Part shown: piece by piece, positions 37,866 to 46,521 of the stretch
How positions within the stretch are numbered: position 1 is the stretch's first letter
How the letters are laid out: each line of letters begins with the position of its first letter
From: Aliivibrio wodanis
GTDB taxonomy: Bacteria; Pseudomonadota; Gammaproteobacteria; Enterobacterales; Vibrionaceae
Reading direction: 5' to 3'
Length of the DNA: 64,000 nt
Assembly (NCBI GenBank): GCA_000953695.1
Contig: LN554846.1
Coordinates: 1,426,001-1,490,000, forward strand
The notes under the pieces: generated by a model
The model's database searches: none
The model's input: only the letters and a program-made list of their open reading frames with translations
What the model was told of the DNA's origin: nothing
Made by a program: the position numbers and the translations under genes

Positions 37866-38406
37866 ATGGGCACTGAGAAAACAGAAGGTAAAACAAGGTG
37901 AAGAGGTCAGTGATGAGCCGATTCAAGCACCGTCAACACCTGTTATTGACGCTTCTGTCGAGGATGTTGAAACAGCATCAATTCTAGAAGAGGCAGAATC
38001 AACGCCTGAGATAGCTCTGCCTACTGAGGCCGATCTAGGTGAAATTACAGGAACCAGCAATGTCAGCCAATTTATGGCAACAGGGGTAGATAAAAACCTG
38101 AAAAAAGCCGCATTGCGTAAGATGTTTTTGAACCCTGAATTTGCAATGGAAGATGAGCCAAACTACTCAACACCACCAAATTTGGATAGTGAAACTGCAG
38201 CCAAATTACGAGATTGGATGGTAGAGCCAGTTGAAGAAGAAGACGAGAGTGAGCAAGAGTCAGTGGCAGAGCAATTATCAAAAGAAGCATCAGAACAACA
38301 GCAAAAATTAACCGCTAAAAATGAAGTAATAAACAGTAATGATAATGAATATCAATACGTTACTGACGGCGAAAAAGCCTCAAGTGAGACAAAAAAGACC
38401 ACTTAA
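37846..38406 (+). CDS. DUF3306 protein of the formate dehydrogenase cluster
   Basis: About 186 residues from GTG 37846 (reading MSNFLSRWALRKQK after initiation). The N-terminus is basic, then an acidic and low-complexity region, and a conserved central stretch NVSQFMATGVDKNLKKAALRKMFLNPEFAMED, which matches DUF3306 from memory. The C-terminal third is Glu/Gln-rich and probably disordered. An alternative GTG 15 bases upstream is possible. As with DUF3305, function is unknown but linkage to formate dehydrogenase is strong. Confidence 0.65.
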   Translation: MSNFLSRWALRKQKVKQGEEVSDEPIQAPSTPVIDASVEDVETASILEEAESTPEIALPTEADLGEITGTSNVSQFMATGVDKNLKKAALRKMFLNPEFAMEDEPNYSTPPNLDSETAAKLRDWMVEPVEEEDESEQESVAEQLSKEASEQQQKLTAKNEVINSNDNEYQYVTDGEKASSETKKTT

Positions 38407-38410
38407 ACAA

Positions 38411-38449
38411 TCGGGACATTTTGAACCAAGGTGAGACAAAATGTCCCGA
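38411..38449. promoter_or_regulatory. Paired enhancer sites (C and D) upstream of the formate dehydrogenase operon
   Basis: GGGACATTTTGAACC at 38413-38427 and GAGACAAAATGTCCC at 38433-38447 are two copies of the palindrome found between tupA and the sigma-54 regulator. Their outer arms TCGGGACATTTTG and CAAAATGTCCCGA are perfect 13-bp inverted repeats. Centres are 20 bases apart (two helical turns), and they lie 80-115 bases before the sigma-54 promoter, the usual place for an enhancer-binding protein. Confidence 0.7.
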
Positions 38450-38526
38450 CAAAAAACACCGCCTGCCAAATAGTCTAAAAATACCGCATTTTACCCAATT
38501 AATATTTCTAATTATTACCCATTAAG

Positions 38527-38542
38527 TTGGTACGGTTATTGC
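38527..38542 (+). promoter_or_regulatory. Probable sigma-54 promoter of the formate dehydrogenase operon
   Basis: TTGGTACGGTTATTGC matches TGGCACG-N4-TTGC with one substitution and exact GG-N10-GC spacing. The start of the first gene is about 65 bases downstream. Confidence 0.85.
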
Positions 38543-38609
38543 GATATAACACCTAGAAACCAGTCACAGAACTGAATAGGCCCAAATGGGGTCAAGAATA
38601 GGTGAAGCA

Positions 38610-40286
38610 ATGTTAACCCAATTTTTAGCACAATCTGAAACAACGAATGCCAAAGCGCGTCAGTTCGCTATTGCGCAAACCGTTGAGTTAAACAACTTAA
38701 TTCCCCCAACGGTTAGTTACGAAAGCCGTGGTAACTTGATCATCATTGGACCTACCAGCATTATTGTTGATGTTGCCGAGCAGTTCTCAGAGCTGAACAG
38801 TATCACACTGGTATCAACCGAATCCGATGCACACGATAAAGAGACTGAAAGAACGGTTTACCATGCTAAAGATTTAAGCATTAAAGGCTTTTTAGGCGCA
38901 TTTGATGTTGAGTGTACGCTAAATGGTGAACGCGTTAATCTAGCAAAAGCAACCATTGGTGCCGCTGCATTCGATCTTGTGTTAGACATGAAACTAGACA
39001 GTGTAATGTCAGAGCAAGTGCCAGTACCTGGTTACTATCCTGTAGGTCGTGGCTACCCAACACTTGCACAAGTGCTTGATGAATTACCAGCGCTTGTTGG
39101 TACGTTTGATAAACCAAAATACTTTCGCTTAAATCCAGAGTTATGTGCACACAGTTCACGTGGTGTAAAAGGGTGTGAGCGTTGTGTTGATGCTTGTCCT
39201 GCTGGCGCACTAACCAGTGAAGGATCTGATCAAACAGGTCACCACATTCAAATTAACCCATACCTTTGTCAAGGTGTTGGTACCTGTGCAACGGCTTGTC
39301 CGACTGAAGCTATTAGCTATGCATTACCAGAAGCGGAAAAAACACAAAACTTCGCAACTCGTCTATTAGCAAACTACAAGAAAGAGGGTGGTGAAACACC
39401 AATTATCGCTTTCTGTAGTGATCGTCATGAAAACTTTAATGTGATGGCACTAAAAACCATGCCAGATCATGTTATCCCAGTCGTTCTTGATGAGCTTCTT
39501 TCTGTCGGTATTGATACCTGGTTCTCTGCACTTGTTAATGGTGCAGCACAAATCCTTTTCATTGCCAGCCGTAGAATGCCAGAAACCATTCAGCGTGTGT
39601 TAACGCAAGAAGTCGAAATCGCACAGGCTTTCTTATCTCAACTAGGGTTAGATCCTCAACGCATCCAAGTGGTTTACATGGAAGCGTTACACGAAATGAC
39701 GCTTGTCGATACGCCATTAGCGGTAATTGAACAACCTTTAACAGGCAATAAGCGTGCACGTTTAATGGGCGCGTTAGATCACCTTGCTGCTGATGCGACA
39801 TCAAACAATATCGAAATTACCGAAATTCAATCTCTTCCTTCTCATGCGCCTTATGGCAGTGTGAGCTGTGAAACGAAAGACTGTACTTTATGTATGAGTT
39901 GTGTGGCGGTTTGTCCTACTCGTGCACTGCACAGTGATCCAGATTCACCAACATTAAAATTCATTGAGCAAGATTGTGTTCAATGTGGCCTGTGTGTTAG
40001 CGCCTGTCCAGAAAAAGTATTGAGCATGAAAGTGCAAATGAACTGGAGCCAAGCAGAGCGTCAAGAAACACAAATTATGCATAAAGAAGATGCCGCTTGT
40101 TGTATTACTTGTGGAACGCCTTTCGCTCCAGCATCAATGATTGAAATGCTAAGAGTTAAGTTACAGGGTAACCCTCACTTTAGCGATGAGGCTTCTATCA
40201 GTCGTCTATACATGTGTGAAGATTGTCGAGTGAAAGACATCTTTACCGATCTTTCTGCAAATCCAGAAAAACAATTAAAGGTGTAA
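38610..40286 (+). CDS. Multi-cluster 4Fe-4S ferredoxin-like protein of the formate dehydrogenase operon
   Basis: 558 residues from ATG 38610 (AGGTGAAGC upstream). Four ferredoxin-like motifs are visible: CERCVDACP, CQGVGTCATACP, CTLCMSCVAVCP and CVQCGLCVSACP, plus isolated Cys pairs near the end (CCITCG, CEDCRVKD). The N-terminal region (about 1-165) has no motif I know. It would relay electrons or support assembly of the formate dehydrogenase. It leads the operon and precedes a TorD-like chaperone by about 5 bases. Confidence 0.8.
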   Translation: MLTQFLAQSETTNAKARQFAIAQTVELNNLIPPTVSYESRGNLIIIGPTSIIVDVAEQFSELNSITLVSTESDAHDKETERTVYHAKDLSIKGFLGAFDVECTLNGERVNLAKATIGAAAFDLVLDMKLDSVMSEQVPVPGYYPVGRGYPTLAQVLDELPALVGTFDKPKYFRLNPELCAHSSRGVKGCERCVDACPAGALTSEGSDQTGHHIQINPYLCQGVGTCATACPTEAISYALPEAEKTQNFATRLLANYKKEGGETPIIAFCSDRHENFNVMALKTMPDHVIPVVLDELLSVGIDTWFSALVNGAAQILFIASRRMPETIQRVLTQEVEIAQAFLSQLGLDPQRIQVVYMEALHEMTLVDTPLAVIEQPLTGNKRARLMGALDHLAADATSNNIEITEIQSLPSHAPYGSVSCETKDCTLCMSCVAVCPTRALHSDPDSPTLKFIEQDCVQCGLCVSACPEKVLSMKVQMNWSQAERQETQIMHKEDAACCITCGTPFAPASMIEMLRVKLQGNPHFSDEASISRLYMCEDCRVKDIFTDLSANPEKQLKV

Positions 40287-40291
40287 TGACC

Positions 40292-40891
40292 ATGAATGAA
40301 CAACAACAAGTAAGACAAGAAATCTATGGTTTATTAGCGCATTTGTTTCGTATTGCACCAGATCAAATGGTGATTGATTGGTTAAGTACCCTTGAAGTTG
40401 AAGGCAATGACAATCATGAGATGAGTCAAGCATGGGTTGCGGTTTCAAAAGCGGCTCAAGAATCAAATCAAGAAGCACTAACAGACGAATACCAAAACCT
40501 ATTCATTGGCGTTGGCCGTGGTGAAGTGATGCCGTTTGGCTCATGGCACATAGCGGGCGCTTTAATGGAAAAACCGTTAGTTGCCCTTCGTCAAGACCTT
40601 ATGCAATTAGGTTTTGAGCGAGCAGATGACGTAAAAGAGCCTGAAGATCATATCTCAGCATTATGTGAAGTAATGGCGATGCTTATTGAAGCGAATGATG
40701 CAGAAGTTCTGCAACAACGATTCTTTAACCGTCATATCCAACCTTGGTATGTCGCACTGTGTGAGCAAATCAATAACGCTGAAAATGCGGATTTCTACAA
40801 ATCAGTGACACAACTAGTTGAGGCGTTTTTCATTGTAGAACAAACGCGCTTTGCAAAAAATCCAAACGCAATTGAAGTCACAGAAGTATAA
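40292..40891 (+). CDS. TorD/DmsD-family maturation chaperone
   Basis: 199 residues. Almost wholly helical, with the family markers YQNLFIGVGRGEVMPFGSWHIAG (about 66-88) and ALMEKPLVALRQDLMQLGF. Such chaperones bind the Tat signal and guard cofactor insertion of molybdo-enzymes, here presumably the alpha subunit made just downstream. ATG 40292 was chosen since AAAGGTG lies about 9 bases upstream; an earlier ATG at 40286 overlaps the previous stop. Confidence 0.85.
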   Translation: MNEQQQVRQEIYGLLAHLFRIAPDQMVIDWLSTLEVEGNDNHEMSQAWVAVSKAAQESNQEALTDEYQNLFIGVGRGEVMPFGSWHIAGALMEKPLVALRQDLMQLGFERADDVKEPEDHISALCEVMAMLIEANDAEVLQQRFFNRHIQPWYVALCEQINNAENADFYKSVTQLVEAFFIVEQTRFAKNPNAIEVTEV

Positions 40892-40970
40892 AAGTTGTTG
40901 TGACTTAAAAGAATTAAAACCATAAAAACAGACGCCCATTCCAAGTGAATTGGAAGCAAAGGAGCATTGA

Positions 40971-41168
40971 ATGAGCAATAAAAATACGGACCTAAACCGC
41001 CGCACGTTACTGAAGGGCCTTGCAACTGCAGCTGCCGCAGGAACAGTAGCCGCAGCCGTTTCAGGAACAGCAAGTGCAAGCACAGTAACGGATAAAAAAG
41101 ACGTTGAGAAGAAAGGCGATGGATATCGCGAAACTCAACACATTCGTGACTATTACGATAGCCTATAA
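40971..41168 (+). CDS. Small Tat-signal protein of formate dehydrogenase region
   Basis: 65 residues. Twin-arginine signal DLNRRTLLKGLATAAAAGTVAAA, then a short basic tail ending THIRDYYDSL. Proteins like this (formate dehydrogenase region Tat target family) occur just before fdhA in many proteobacteria; they have no cofactor motif and may be a small subunit or assembly factor. AAAGGAGC precedes the ATG. A 12-base gap separates it from the alpha-subunit gene. Confidence 0.85.
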   Translation: MSNKNTDLNRRTLLKGLATAAAAGTVAAAVSGTASASTVTDKKDVEKKGDGYRETQHIRDYYDSL

Positions 41169-41180
41169 CGGAGCTTAATA

Positions 41181-44036
41181 ATGAAATTGACTAAACGTTC
41201 CGATTCGGTACAAAAGCAAGAGAACCAGCTGGGCATTACACGTCGTATGTTCATGCGTACTTCAACGATTGCTGCGGGTGCAGTAGCAAGTGCAAGCATG
41301 TTTGTTCCAAGCATGATGAAAAAAGCACAAGCGAAAGAAGTGCCAGTTGATGCACCAACAGAAGTGAAACGTACAATTTGTTCTCACTGTTCTGTTGGTT
41401 GTGGTATCTACGCTGAAGTACAAAATGGCGTATGGACTGGTCAAGAGCCAGCATTTGATCACCCATTTAACGCAGGCGGTCACTGTGCAAAAGGCGCAGC
41501 ACTGCGTGAGCATGGTCATGGTGAACGTCGTCTAAAATACCCAATGAAGCTAGAAAATGGCAAATGGGTAAAACTGTCTTGGGATCAAGCGATCGAAGAG
41601 ATCGGCAACAAAGCACTTGAGATCCGCAAAGAATCAGGTCCAGACTCAGTGTACTGGTTAGGTTCTGCGAAGCACAACAACGAACAAGCGTATTTGTACC
41701 GTAAAATGGCATCACTATGGGGTACAAACAACGTCGATCACCAAGCGCGTATTTGTCACTCAACCACAGTAGCCGGTGTTGCAAACACTTGGGGCTATGG
41801 TGCAATGACGAACTCATTCAATGACATGCATAACTGTAAATCTATGCTATTCATTGGTTCAAACCCTGCAGAAGCTCACCCAGTAGCAATGCAACATATT
41901 CTGATCGCAAAAGAGAAGAATGGTTGTAAGATCGTTGTTGCCGACCCACGTCGTACACGTACAGCAGCAAAAGCGGATCACTATGTTTCATTGCGTCCGG
42001 GTTCAGATGTTGCCTTCATTTGGGGCGTTTTGTACCACGTTTTTGCAAACAAATGGGAAGATCAAGAATTCATTAACCAACGTGTGTTTGGTATGGATGA
42101 GATCCGCACAGAAGTAGCAAAATGGAATCCAGCAGAAGTTGAGCGCGTAACAGGCATTACAGAAGCTGAAGTGTACGAAACTGCAAAACTGCTTTCAGAA
42201 AACCGTCCAGGTTGTGTTGTTTGGTGTATGGGTGGTACTCAACATACAACAGGTAACAACAACACGCGTGCTTACTGTGTACTAGAACTTGCACTTGGTA
42301 ACATGGGTAAATCAGGCGGCGGCGCAAACATCTTCCGTGGTCACGATAACGTACAAGGCGCAACGGATTTAGGTGTTCTTTCAGATACGCTTCCTGGCTA
42401 CTACGGTGTTGGTGAAGGCGCATGGAAACACTGGTCAAAAGTGTGGGATCTCGATTACTCATGGGTTCAAAACCGATTCGACCAAGGTAAATACAACGGC
42501 AAAACGCCGATGAACAACTTTGGTATTCCTGTCTCTCGTTGGGTTGATGGTGTTTTAGAAGACAAAGCAAACATCGAACAAAACGACAATATCCGTGCAA
42601 TGTTCTACTGGGGTCACGCAGTAAACTCACAAACACGTGGTACTGAGATCAGAAAAGCAATGAAACAACTGGATATGATGGTTATCGTTGATCCATACCC
42701 AACCGTTGCTGCTGTAATGAATGATCGTACTGACGGTGTATACCTTCTTCCTGCAACAACGCAGTTTGAAACGCACGGTTCAGTAACGGCATCAAACCGT
42801 TCATTCCAATGGCGTGAGCAAGTAATTCAGCCGTTGTTTGAATCAAAACCTGACCACGAGATCATGTACCTACTGACTAAAAAGTTAGGTTACTCAGATC
42901 AACTGTTCAAAAACATCAAAATTGATGAGAACAATCAACCTGTAATTGAAGACATTACTCGTGAATTCAACAAAGGTATGTGGACAATCGGCTACACAGG
43001 TCAAAGCCCAGAGCGTATTAAAGCGCACACACAAAACTGGCACACGTTCCACAAAACAACGCTAGAAGCAGAAGGCGGCCCAGTTAATGGTGAAACCTAC
43101 GGTCTTCCTTGGCCTTGTTGGGGCACGCCAGAAATGAAGCACCCAGGTACGCACATTCTTTATGATACGTCTAAACCTGTAGCGCAAGGCGGCGGTAACT
43201 TCCGTACTCGTTTTGGTGTGGAATTTGAAGGCGAAAGCTTACTAGCAGAAGACAGCTACCCTGTAGGGTGTGAGATTGAAGATGGTCACCCAGAATTTAC
43301 TGACAAACTGCTTAAGCAACTTGGTTGGTGGGACGATCTGACTCCAGCTGAAAAAACAGCAGCAGAAGGTAAAAACTGGAAAACCGATCTATCTGGCGGT
43401 ATTCAACGTGTTGCTATTAAACACGGTTGTATGCCTTTTGGTAATGCAAAAGCACGTGCGATTGTATGGACGTTCCCTGACCGTGTTCCACAACACCGTG
43501 AGCCGTTATACACACCACGTCGTGATTTAGTTGCTGATTACCCAACATGGGATGACCGCGCGGCTAACTTCCGTATACCAACATTGTACAAAACAATTCA
43601 AGACCAAGATAAGTCAAAAGAATACCCAATTATTCTGACATCTGGCCGTCTGGTTGAGTACGAAGGTGGTGGTGAAGAAACACGTTCAAACCCATGGCTT
43701 GCAGAGCTTCAACAAGAAATGTTTGTCGAAGTTAACCCGAAAGACGCAAACGACATCGGCTTTAAAGACGGTGATATGGTTTGGGTTGAAGGGGCAGAGA
43801 AAGGTCGAATTCACGTTAAAGCAATGGTGACACGTCGTGTTAAACCTGGCTTAGCGTTCGTACCATTCCACTTTGGCGGTAAATTCCAAGGTGAAGACTT
43901 AACGACTAAGTATCCAGAAGGGACGGTTCCATACGTTATTGGCGAAGCAGCAAACACAGCAACCACTTATGGTTATGATCCTGTAACACAAATGCAGGAA
44001 ACCAAAGTGACACTATGTAAAATCACGAAAGCGTAA
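41181..44036 (+). CDS. fdhA: Formate dehydrogenase, catalytic alpha subunit (Cys type)
   Basis: 951 residues. Oxidises formate to CO2 using Mo- or W-bis-MGD and a 4Fe-4S cluster. A Tat signal (ITRRMFMRTST) directs it to the periplasm. The cluster is bound by Cys67, Cys70, Cys74 and Cys102. The metal-ligand residue, selenocysteine in E. coli FdnG, is Cys192 (codon TGT in ARICHS). The C-terminal region (from about 830) is the molydopterin-dinucleotide-binding domain (FEVNPKDANDIG). It is followed by beta and gamma subunits. The tungstate uptake and cofactor genes at 4.7-9.3 kb share its putative regulatory sites. Confidence 0.95.
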   Translation: MKLTKRSDSVQKQENQLGITRRMFMRTSTIAAGAVASASMFVPSMMKKAQAKEVPVDAPTEVKRTICSHCSVGCGIYAEVQNGVWTGQEPAFDHPFNAGGHCAKGAALREHGHGERRLKYPMKLENGKWVKLSWDQAIEEIGNKALEIRKESGPDSVYWLGSAKHNNEQAYLYRKMASLWGTNNVDHQARICHSTTVAGVANTWGYGAMTNSFNDMHNCKSMLFIGSNPAEAHPVAMQHILIAKEKNGCKIVVADPRRTRTAAKADHYVSLRPGSDVAFIWGVLYHVFANKWEDQEFINQRVFGMDEIRTEVAKWNPAEVERVTGITEAEVYETAKLLSENRPGCVVWCMGGTQHTTGNNNTRAYCVLELALGNMGKSGGGANIFRGHDNVQGATDLGVLSDTLPGYYGVGEGAWKHWSKVWDLDYSWVQNRFDQGKYNGKTPMNNFGIPVSRWVDGVLEDKANIEQNDNIRAMFYWGHAVNSQTRGTEIRKAMKQLDMMVIVDPYPTVAAVMNDRTDGVYLLPATTQFETHGSVTASNRSFQWREQVIQPLFESKPDHEIMYLLTKKLGYSDQLFKNIKIDENNQPVIEDITREFNKGMWTIGYTGQSPERIKAHTQNWHTFHKTTLEAEGGPVNGETYGLPWPCWGTPEMKHPGTHILYDTSKPVAQGGGNFRTRFGVEFEGESLLAEDSYPVGCEIEDGHPEFTDKLLKQLGWWDDLTPAEKTAAEGKNWKTDLSGGIQRVAIKHGCMPFGNAKARAIVWTFPDRVPQHREPLYTPRRDLVADYPTWDDRAANFRIPTLYKTIQDQDKSKEYPIILTSGRLVEYEGGGEETRSNPWLAELQQEMFVEVNPKDANDIGFKDGDMVWVEGAEKGRIHVKAMVTRRVKPGLAFVPFHFGGKFQGEDLTTKYPEGTVPYVIGEAANTATTYGYDPVTQMQETKVTLCKITKA

Positions 44037-44049
44037 GGGGTGATATAAA

Positions 44050-44658
44050 ATGGCTAGAATGAAATTCTTATGTGACACCAAGCGTTGTATTGAATGTAAC
44101 GGCTGTGTCACAGCATGTAAAAACGAAAATGATGATGCGCTAGAGTGGGGCATCCAACGTCGTCGCGTAGTAACACTAAACGACGGTGAGCCGGGTGAAA
44201 CATCAATCTCTGTAGCATGTATGCACTGTACAGATGCGCCTTGTATGGCGGTTTGTCCTGCGGATTGTTTTGAACACACAGAAGATGGCATTGTATTGCA
44301 TAACAAAGATCTTTGTATCGGTTGTGGCTACTGCCTATTTGCTTGCCCATTTGGTGCGCCGCAGTTCCCTAAACAGGGTGCGTTTGCTGAGCGTGGCAAA
44401 ATGGACAAATGTACATTCTGTGCAGGTGGACCAGAAACAGAAGCGGGTTCAAAAGAAGAACGTGAAAAATACGGCGCAAACCGTATCGCAGAAGGTAAAT
44501 TGCCAATGTGTGCTTCATTATGTTCAACCAAAGCACTGCTTGCTGGTGATGCAGAGAAGGTATCTGACATCTTCCGTCAACGTGTTGTAGAGCGTGGCGC
44601 AAAAGACGCAGGTTGGACAAACGGTGAAGACTTATCGTTCGATGCGACTAAGAGCTAA
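44050..44658 (+). CDS. fdhB: Formate dehydrogenase, 4Fe-4S beta subunit
   Basis: 202 residues. Carries electrons from the alpha subunit to the cytochrome b. It holds several Cys quartets: CDTKRCIECNGCVTACKNEN, CMHCTDAPCMAVCPADC, CIGCGYCLFACPFG and CTFCAGG, the pattern for up to four 4Fe-4S clusters. It lacks its own export signal and would be carried with the alpha subunit by Tat. The start lies 13 bases after fdhA. A short C-terminal tail replaces the membrane helix seen in FdnH. Confidence 0.9.
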   Translation: MARMKFLCDTKRCIECNGCVTACKNENDDALEWGIQRRRVVTLNDGEPGETSISVACMHCTDAPCMAVCPADCFEHTEDGIVLHNKDLCIGCGYCLFACPFGAPQFPKQGAFAERGKMDKCTFCAGGPETEAGSKEEREKYGANRIAEGKLPMCASLCSTKALLAGDAEKVSDIFRQRVVERGAKDAGWTNGEDLSFDATKS

Positions 44659-44674
44659 TCCGGTGGAGAGAGCG

Positions 44675-45694
44675 ATGTTGAAACAACTAAAACGTCTTTC
44701 TCTTTCGTTATTGCTGCCAGTATTGGCAGCATTAACACTGACATTTGCTATGCCTAGCATGGCAAATGACAGTGTAGCCGCGAAAAGTGCAGAGAAAGAG
44801 ATGACCCAACTTGGTGGTGCTGATTTTTGGCGTCAAGTAAAAGCGGGCGAAGAAGGCTATACGACGTCACAGTCACCAGAGCACGGCGTACTTATCAGTA
44901 CCGCTGGCGAAACCTGGTATGTGTTAAAAGAGAAGTGGATGTCACCATTAGGTGCATTAGCGATCTTTGGTAGTTTAGCAATGGTGACACTGGCGTATTT
45001 TACCATTGGTCCCCTAAAATTAAGCAAACCAAAAACAGGACGACGAATTCAACGTTGGAGCAAAATGGACCGTGCATTGCATTGGAGCATGGCGTTCACA
45101 TTTTTAACTCTGGCGTTCAGCGGTTTATGTTTGGTTTATGGTAAGCACTTTTTAAAACCGGTATTACCAACCGATATTTGGGGCATGATCATTTATGCCG
45201 CGAAGCAGTATCACAACTACATGGGCCCAATCTTTGGCATTCTATTAATGACTGTTTTAGTGAAATGGTGGAGAAAATCCATTGTAAACATGACAGACAT
45301 TACATGGTTCATGAAAATGGGCGGCATGGTTGGTAAGCATAAAGGCACGCATCCATCAGCGGGTTTCTCAAACGGTGGTGAAAAAGCGATTTTCTGGCTT
45401 CTAATCTGGTTTGGTGCAATCGCTGCGATCAGTGGTTTTGTGCTAGATTTCCCTATCTTCGGCCAATTACGTCGTGATATGGAATTATCTAACTTGATCC
45501 ACATGTTCTCAGCACTGATCTTGATTTGTGGTTTCATCTTCCACATCTACATTGGTCTGTTTGGTATGGAAGCCGCACTAGAAGGCATGGTGACAGGCGA
45601 TGTTGACGAAACATGGGCTAAAGAACACCACGATTTATGGTATGAAGAAGTAAAAGACTTACCAGAGAATCAGCCAAAAGATAAAAACAGCTAA
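44675..45694 (+). CDS. Formate dehydrogenase, cytochrome b556 gamma subunit
   Basis: 339 residues from ATG 44675, with GGAGAGAG upstream. An N-terminal signal-like segment is followed by four or more membrane helices. Conserved His residues that ligate haem: ALHWSMAFTFL, KQYHNYMGPIFGILLM, and LIHMFSALILICGFIFHIY. It accepts electrons from the beta subunit for the quinone pool or a periplasmic acceptor. It ends the operon, just before a strong terminator. The signal-peptide N-terminus is an extension relative to FdnI. Confidence 0.88.
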   Translation: MLKQLKRLSLSLLLPVLAALTLTFAMPSMANDSVAAKSAEKEMTQLGGADFWRQVKAGEEGYTTSQSPEHGVLISTAGETWYVLKEKWMSPLGALAIFGSLAMVTLAYFTIGPLKLSKPKTGRRIQRWSKMDRALHWSMAFTFLTLAFSGLCLVYGKHFLKPVLPTDIWGMIIYAAKQYHNYMGPIFGILLMTVLVKWWRKSIVNMTDITWFMKMGGMVGKHKGTHPSAGFSNGGEKAIFWLLIWFGAIAAISGFVLDFPIFGQLRRDMELSNLIHMFSALILICGFIFHIYIGLFGMEAALEGMVTGDVDETWAKEHHDLWYEEVKDLPENQPKDKNS

Positions 45695-45732
45695 TAACGA
45701 GTTAAGATTCGTATAGCGAAAATGTGTAAAAC

Positions 45733-45768
45733 TAAAAGCCGAGCAGGGTAACTTGCTCGGCTTTTTGA
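45733..45768 (+). terminator. Rho-independent terminator of the formate dehydrogenase operon
   Basis: AAAGCCGAGCA / TTGCTCGGCTTTTT pair over a GC-rich stem and end in a T-run. Confidence 0.92.
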
Positions 45769-45937
45769 CGTTTAAAAAACAGCCTTCTCAAACTTAGTCA
45801 CGATGTCGGTCCTATTTATCTTTGCTATATTTATAACGTTAATACTCTCGACAGAATATGTGCGAAAGCGAACTCAAAAATTAATCTTGAATAAATAATG
45901 CTAAGAACTCTGTTGATTTGCGTAGAAGGGAGGCGGA

Positions 45938-46132
45938 ATGGAACTATTACATGAAGAAAAAGTATGTTGCCCTTATTGCAATGAAGTGATTGTAATTGTC
46001 GTTGACTCTGAAGATCTTGACCAAGAATATATTGAAGATTGCAGCGTTTGTTGCCAGCCGATTAGAGTTCAGGTTACCACCAACCTCAATGAGGAATTAG
46101 TGGTGATTACCTATAATGAAAATGATGCCTAA
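45938..46132 (+). CDS. Small CPXCG zinc-ribbon protein
   Basis: 64 residues. Two cysteine pairs, CPYCN near residue 11 and CSVCCQPI near 37, form a zinc ribbon of the CPXCG family. GAGGCGGA lies before the ATG. Acidic flanks suggest a cytoplasmic protein. It stands alone after the formate dehydrogenase terminator; function is unknown. Confidence 0.8.
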   Translation: MELLHEEKVCCPYCNEVIVIVVDSEDLDQEYIEDCSVCCQPIRVQVTTNLNEELVVITYNENDA

Positions 46133-46302
46133 TCGGTCATACTTAGATGAGATGTCTTGGTATTTTTCTGAATAAAGAGTAGTCGTAGTCTTTACTAAAA
46201 TAGATATGCGTTACCATTTTAATAATCCAGTAAAAATTCTCTTGATCTAAACTTAGCTTGAGGTTTTATGCTTATCCTAAATAAAAAAGAAGGGGATAGG
46301 CT

Positions 46303-46452
46303 ATGCAAAATAACTACATAAAAGAATTAGCAATTAAGAGTTATCAGGAAGAGATAACCAGAGAATATATCAATTCAAGAAAGCGTACATTTCATTATCC
46401 AAGCTTTTTTTCTGGGCTAATTGCAGCGGTGTTTCTGGTTGGTTTTTTTTGA
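46303..46452 (+). CDS. Possible small single-span membrane protein, 49 residues
   Basis: A frame starting with MQNNYIKELAIKSYQEEITR, then basic NSRKRTFHYPS and a hydrophobic C-terminal helix FFSGLIAAVFLVGFF. It has a strong ribosome site (AAGGGGATAGG, about 6-8 bases before ATG). The tail-anchored layout and the good start support it as real. I know no family. It lies between the zinc-ribbon and glyoxalase-like genes. Confidence 0.5.
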   Translation: MQNNYIKELAIKSYQEEITREYINSRKRTFHYPSFFSGLIAAVFLVGFF

Positions 46453-46521
46453 TTTAAACGAAAAATGGTATTTGAAAAATCACATGGAAGAACGTAATCA
46501 ATATTTATATAAGGGAAGTAA

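Noticed and set aside
41754-41756. Selenocysteine (TGA) in the formate dehydrogenase alpha subunit
   Set aside because: The codon at the metal-ligand position is TGT (Cys192), and the frame is open throughout, so no recoding is needed.
45803-45898. 31-residue hydrophobic frame (MSVLFIFAIFITLIL...)
   Set aside because: It has no good ribosome site and is short; a membrane-like composition in AT-rich DNA is common by chance.
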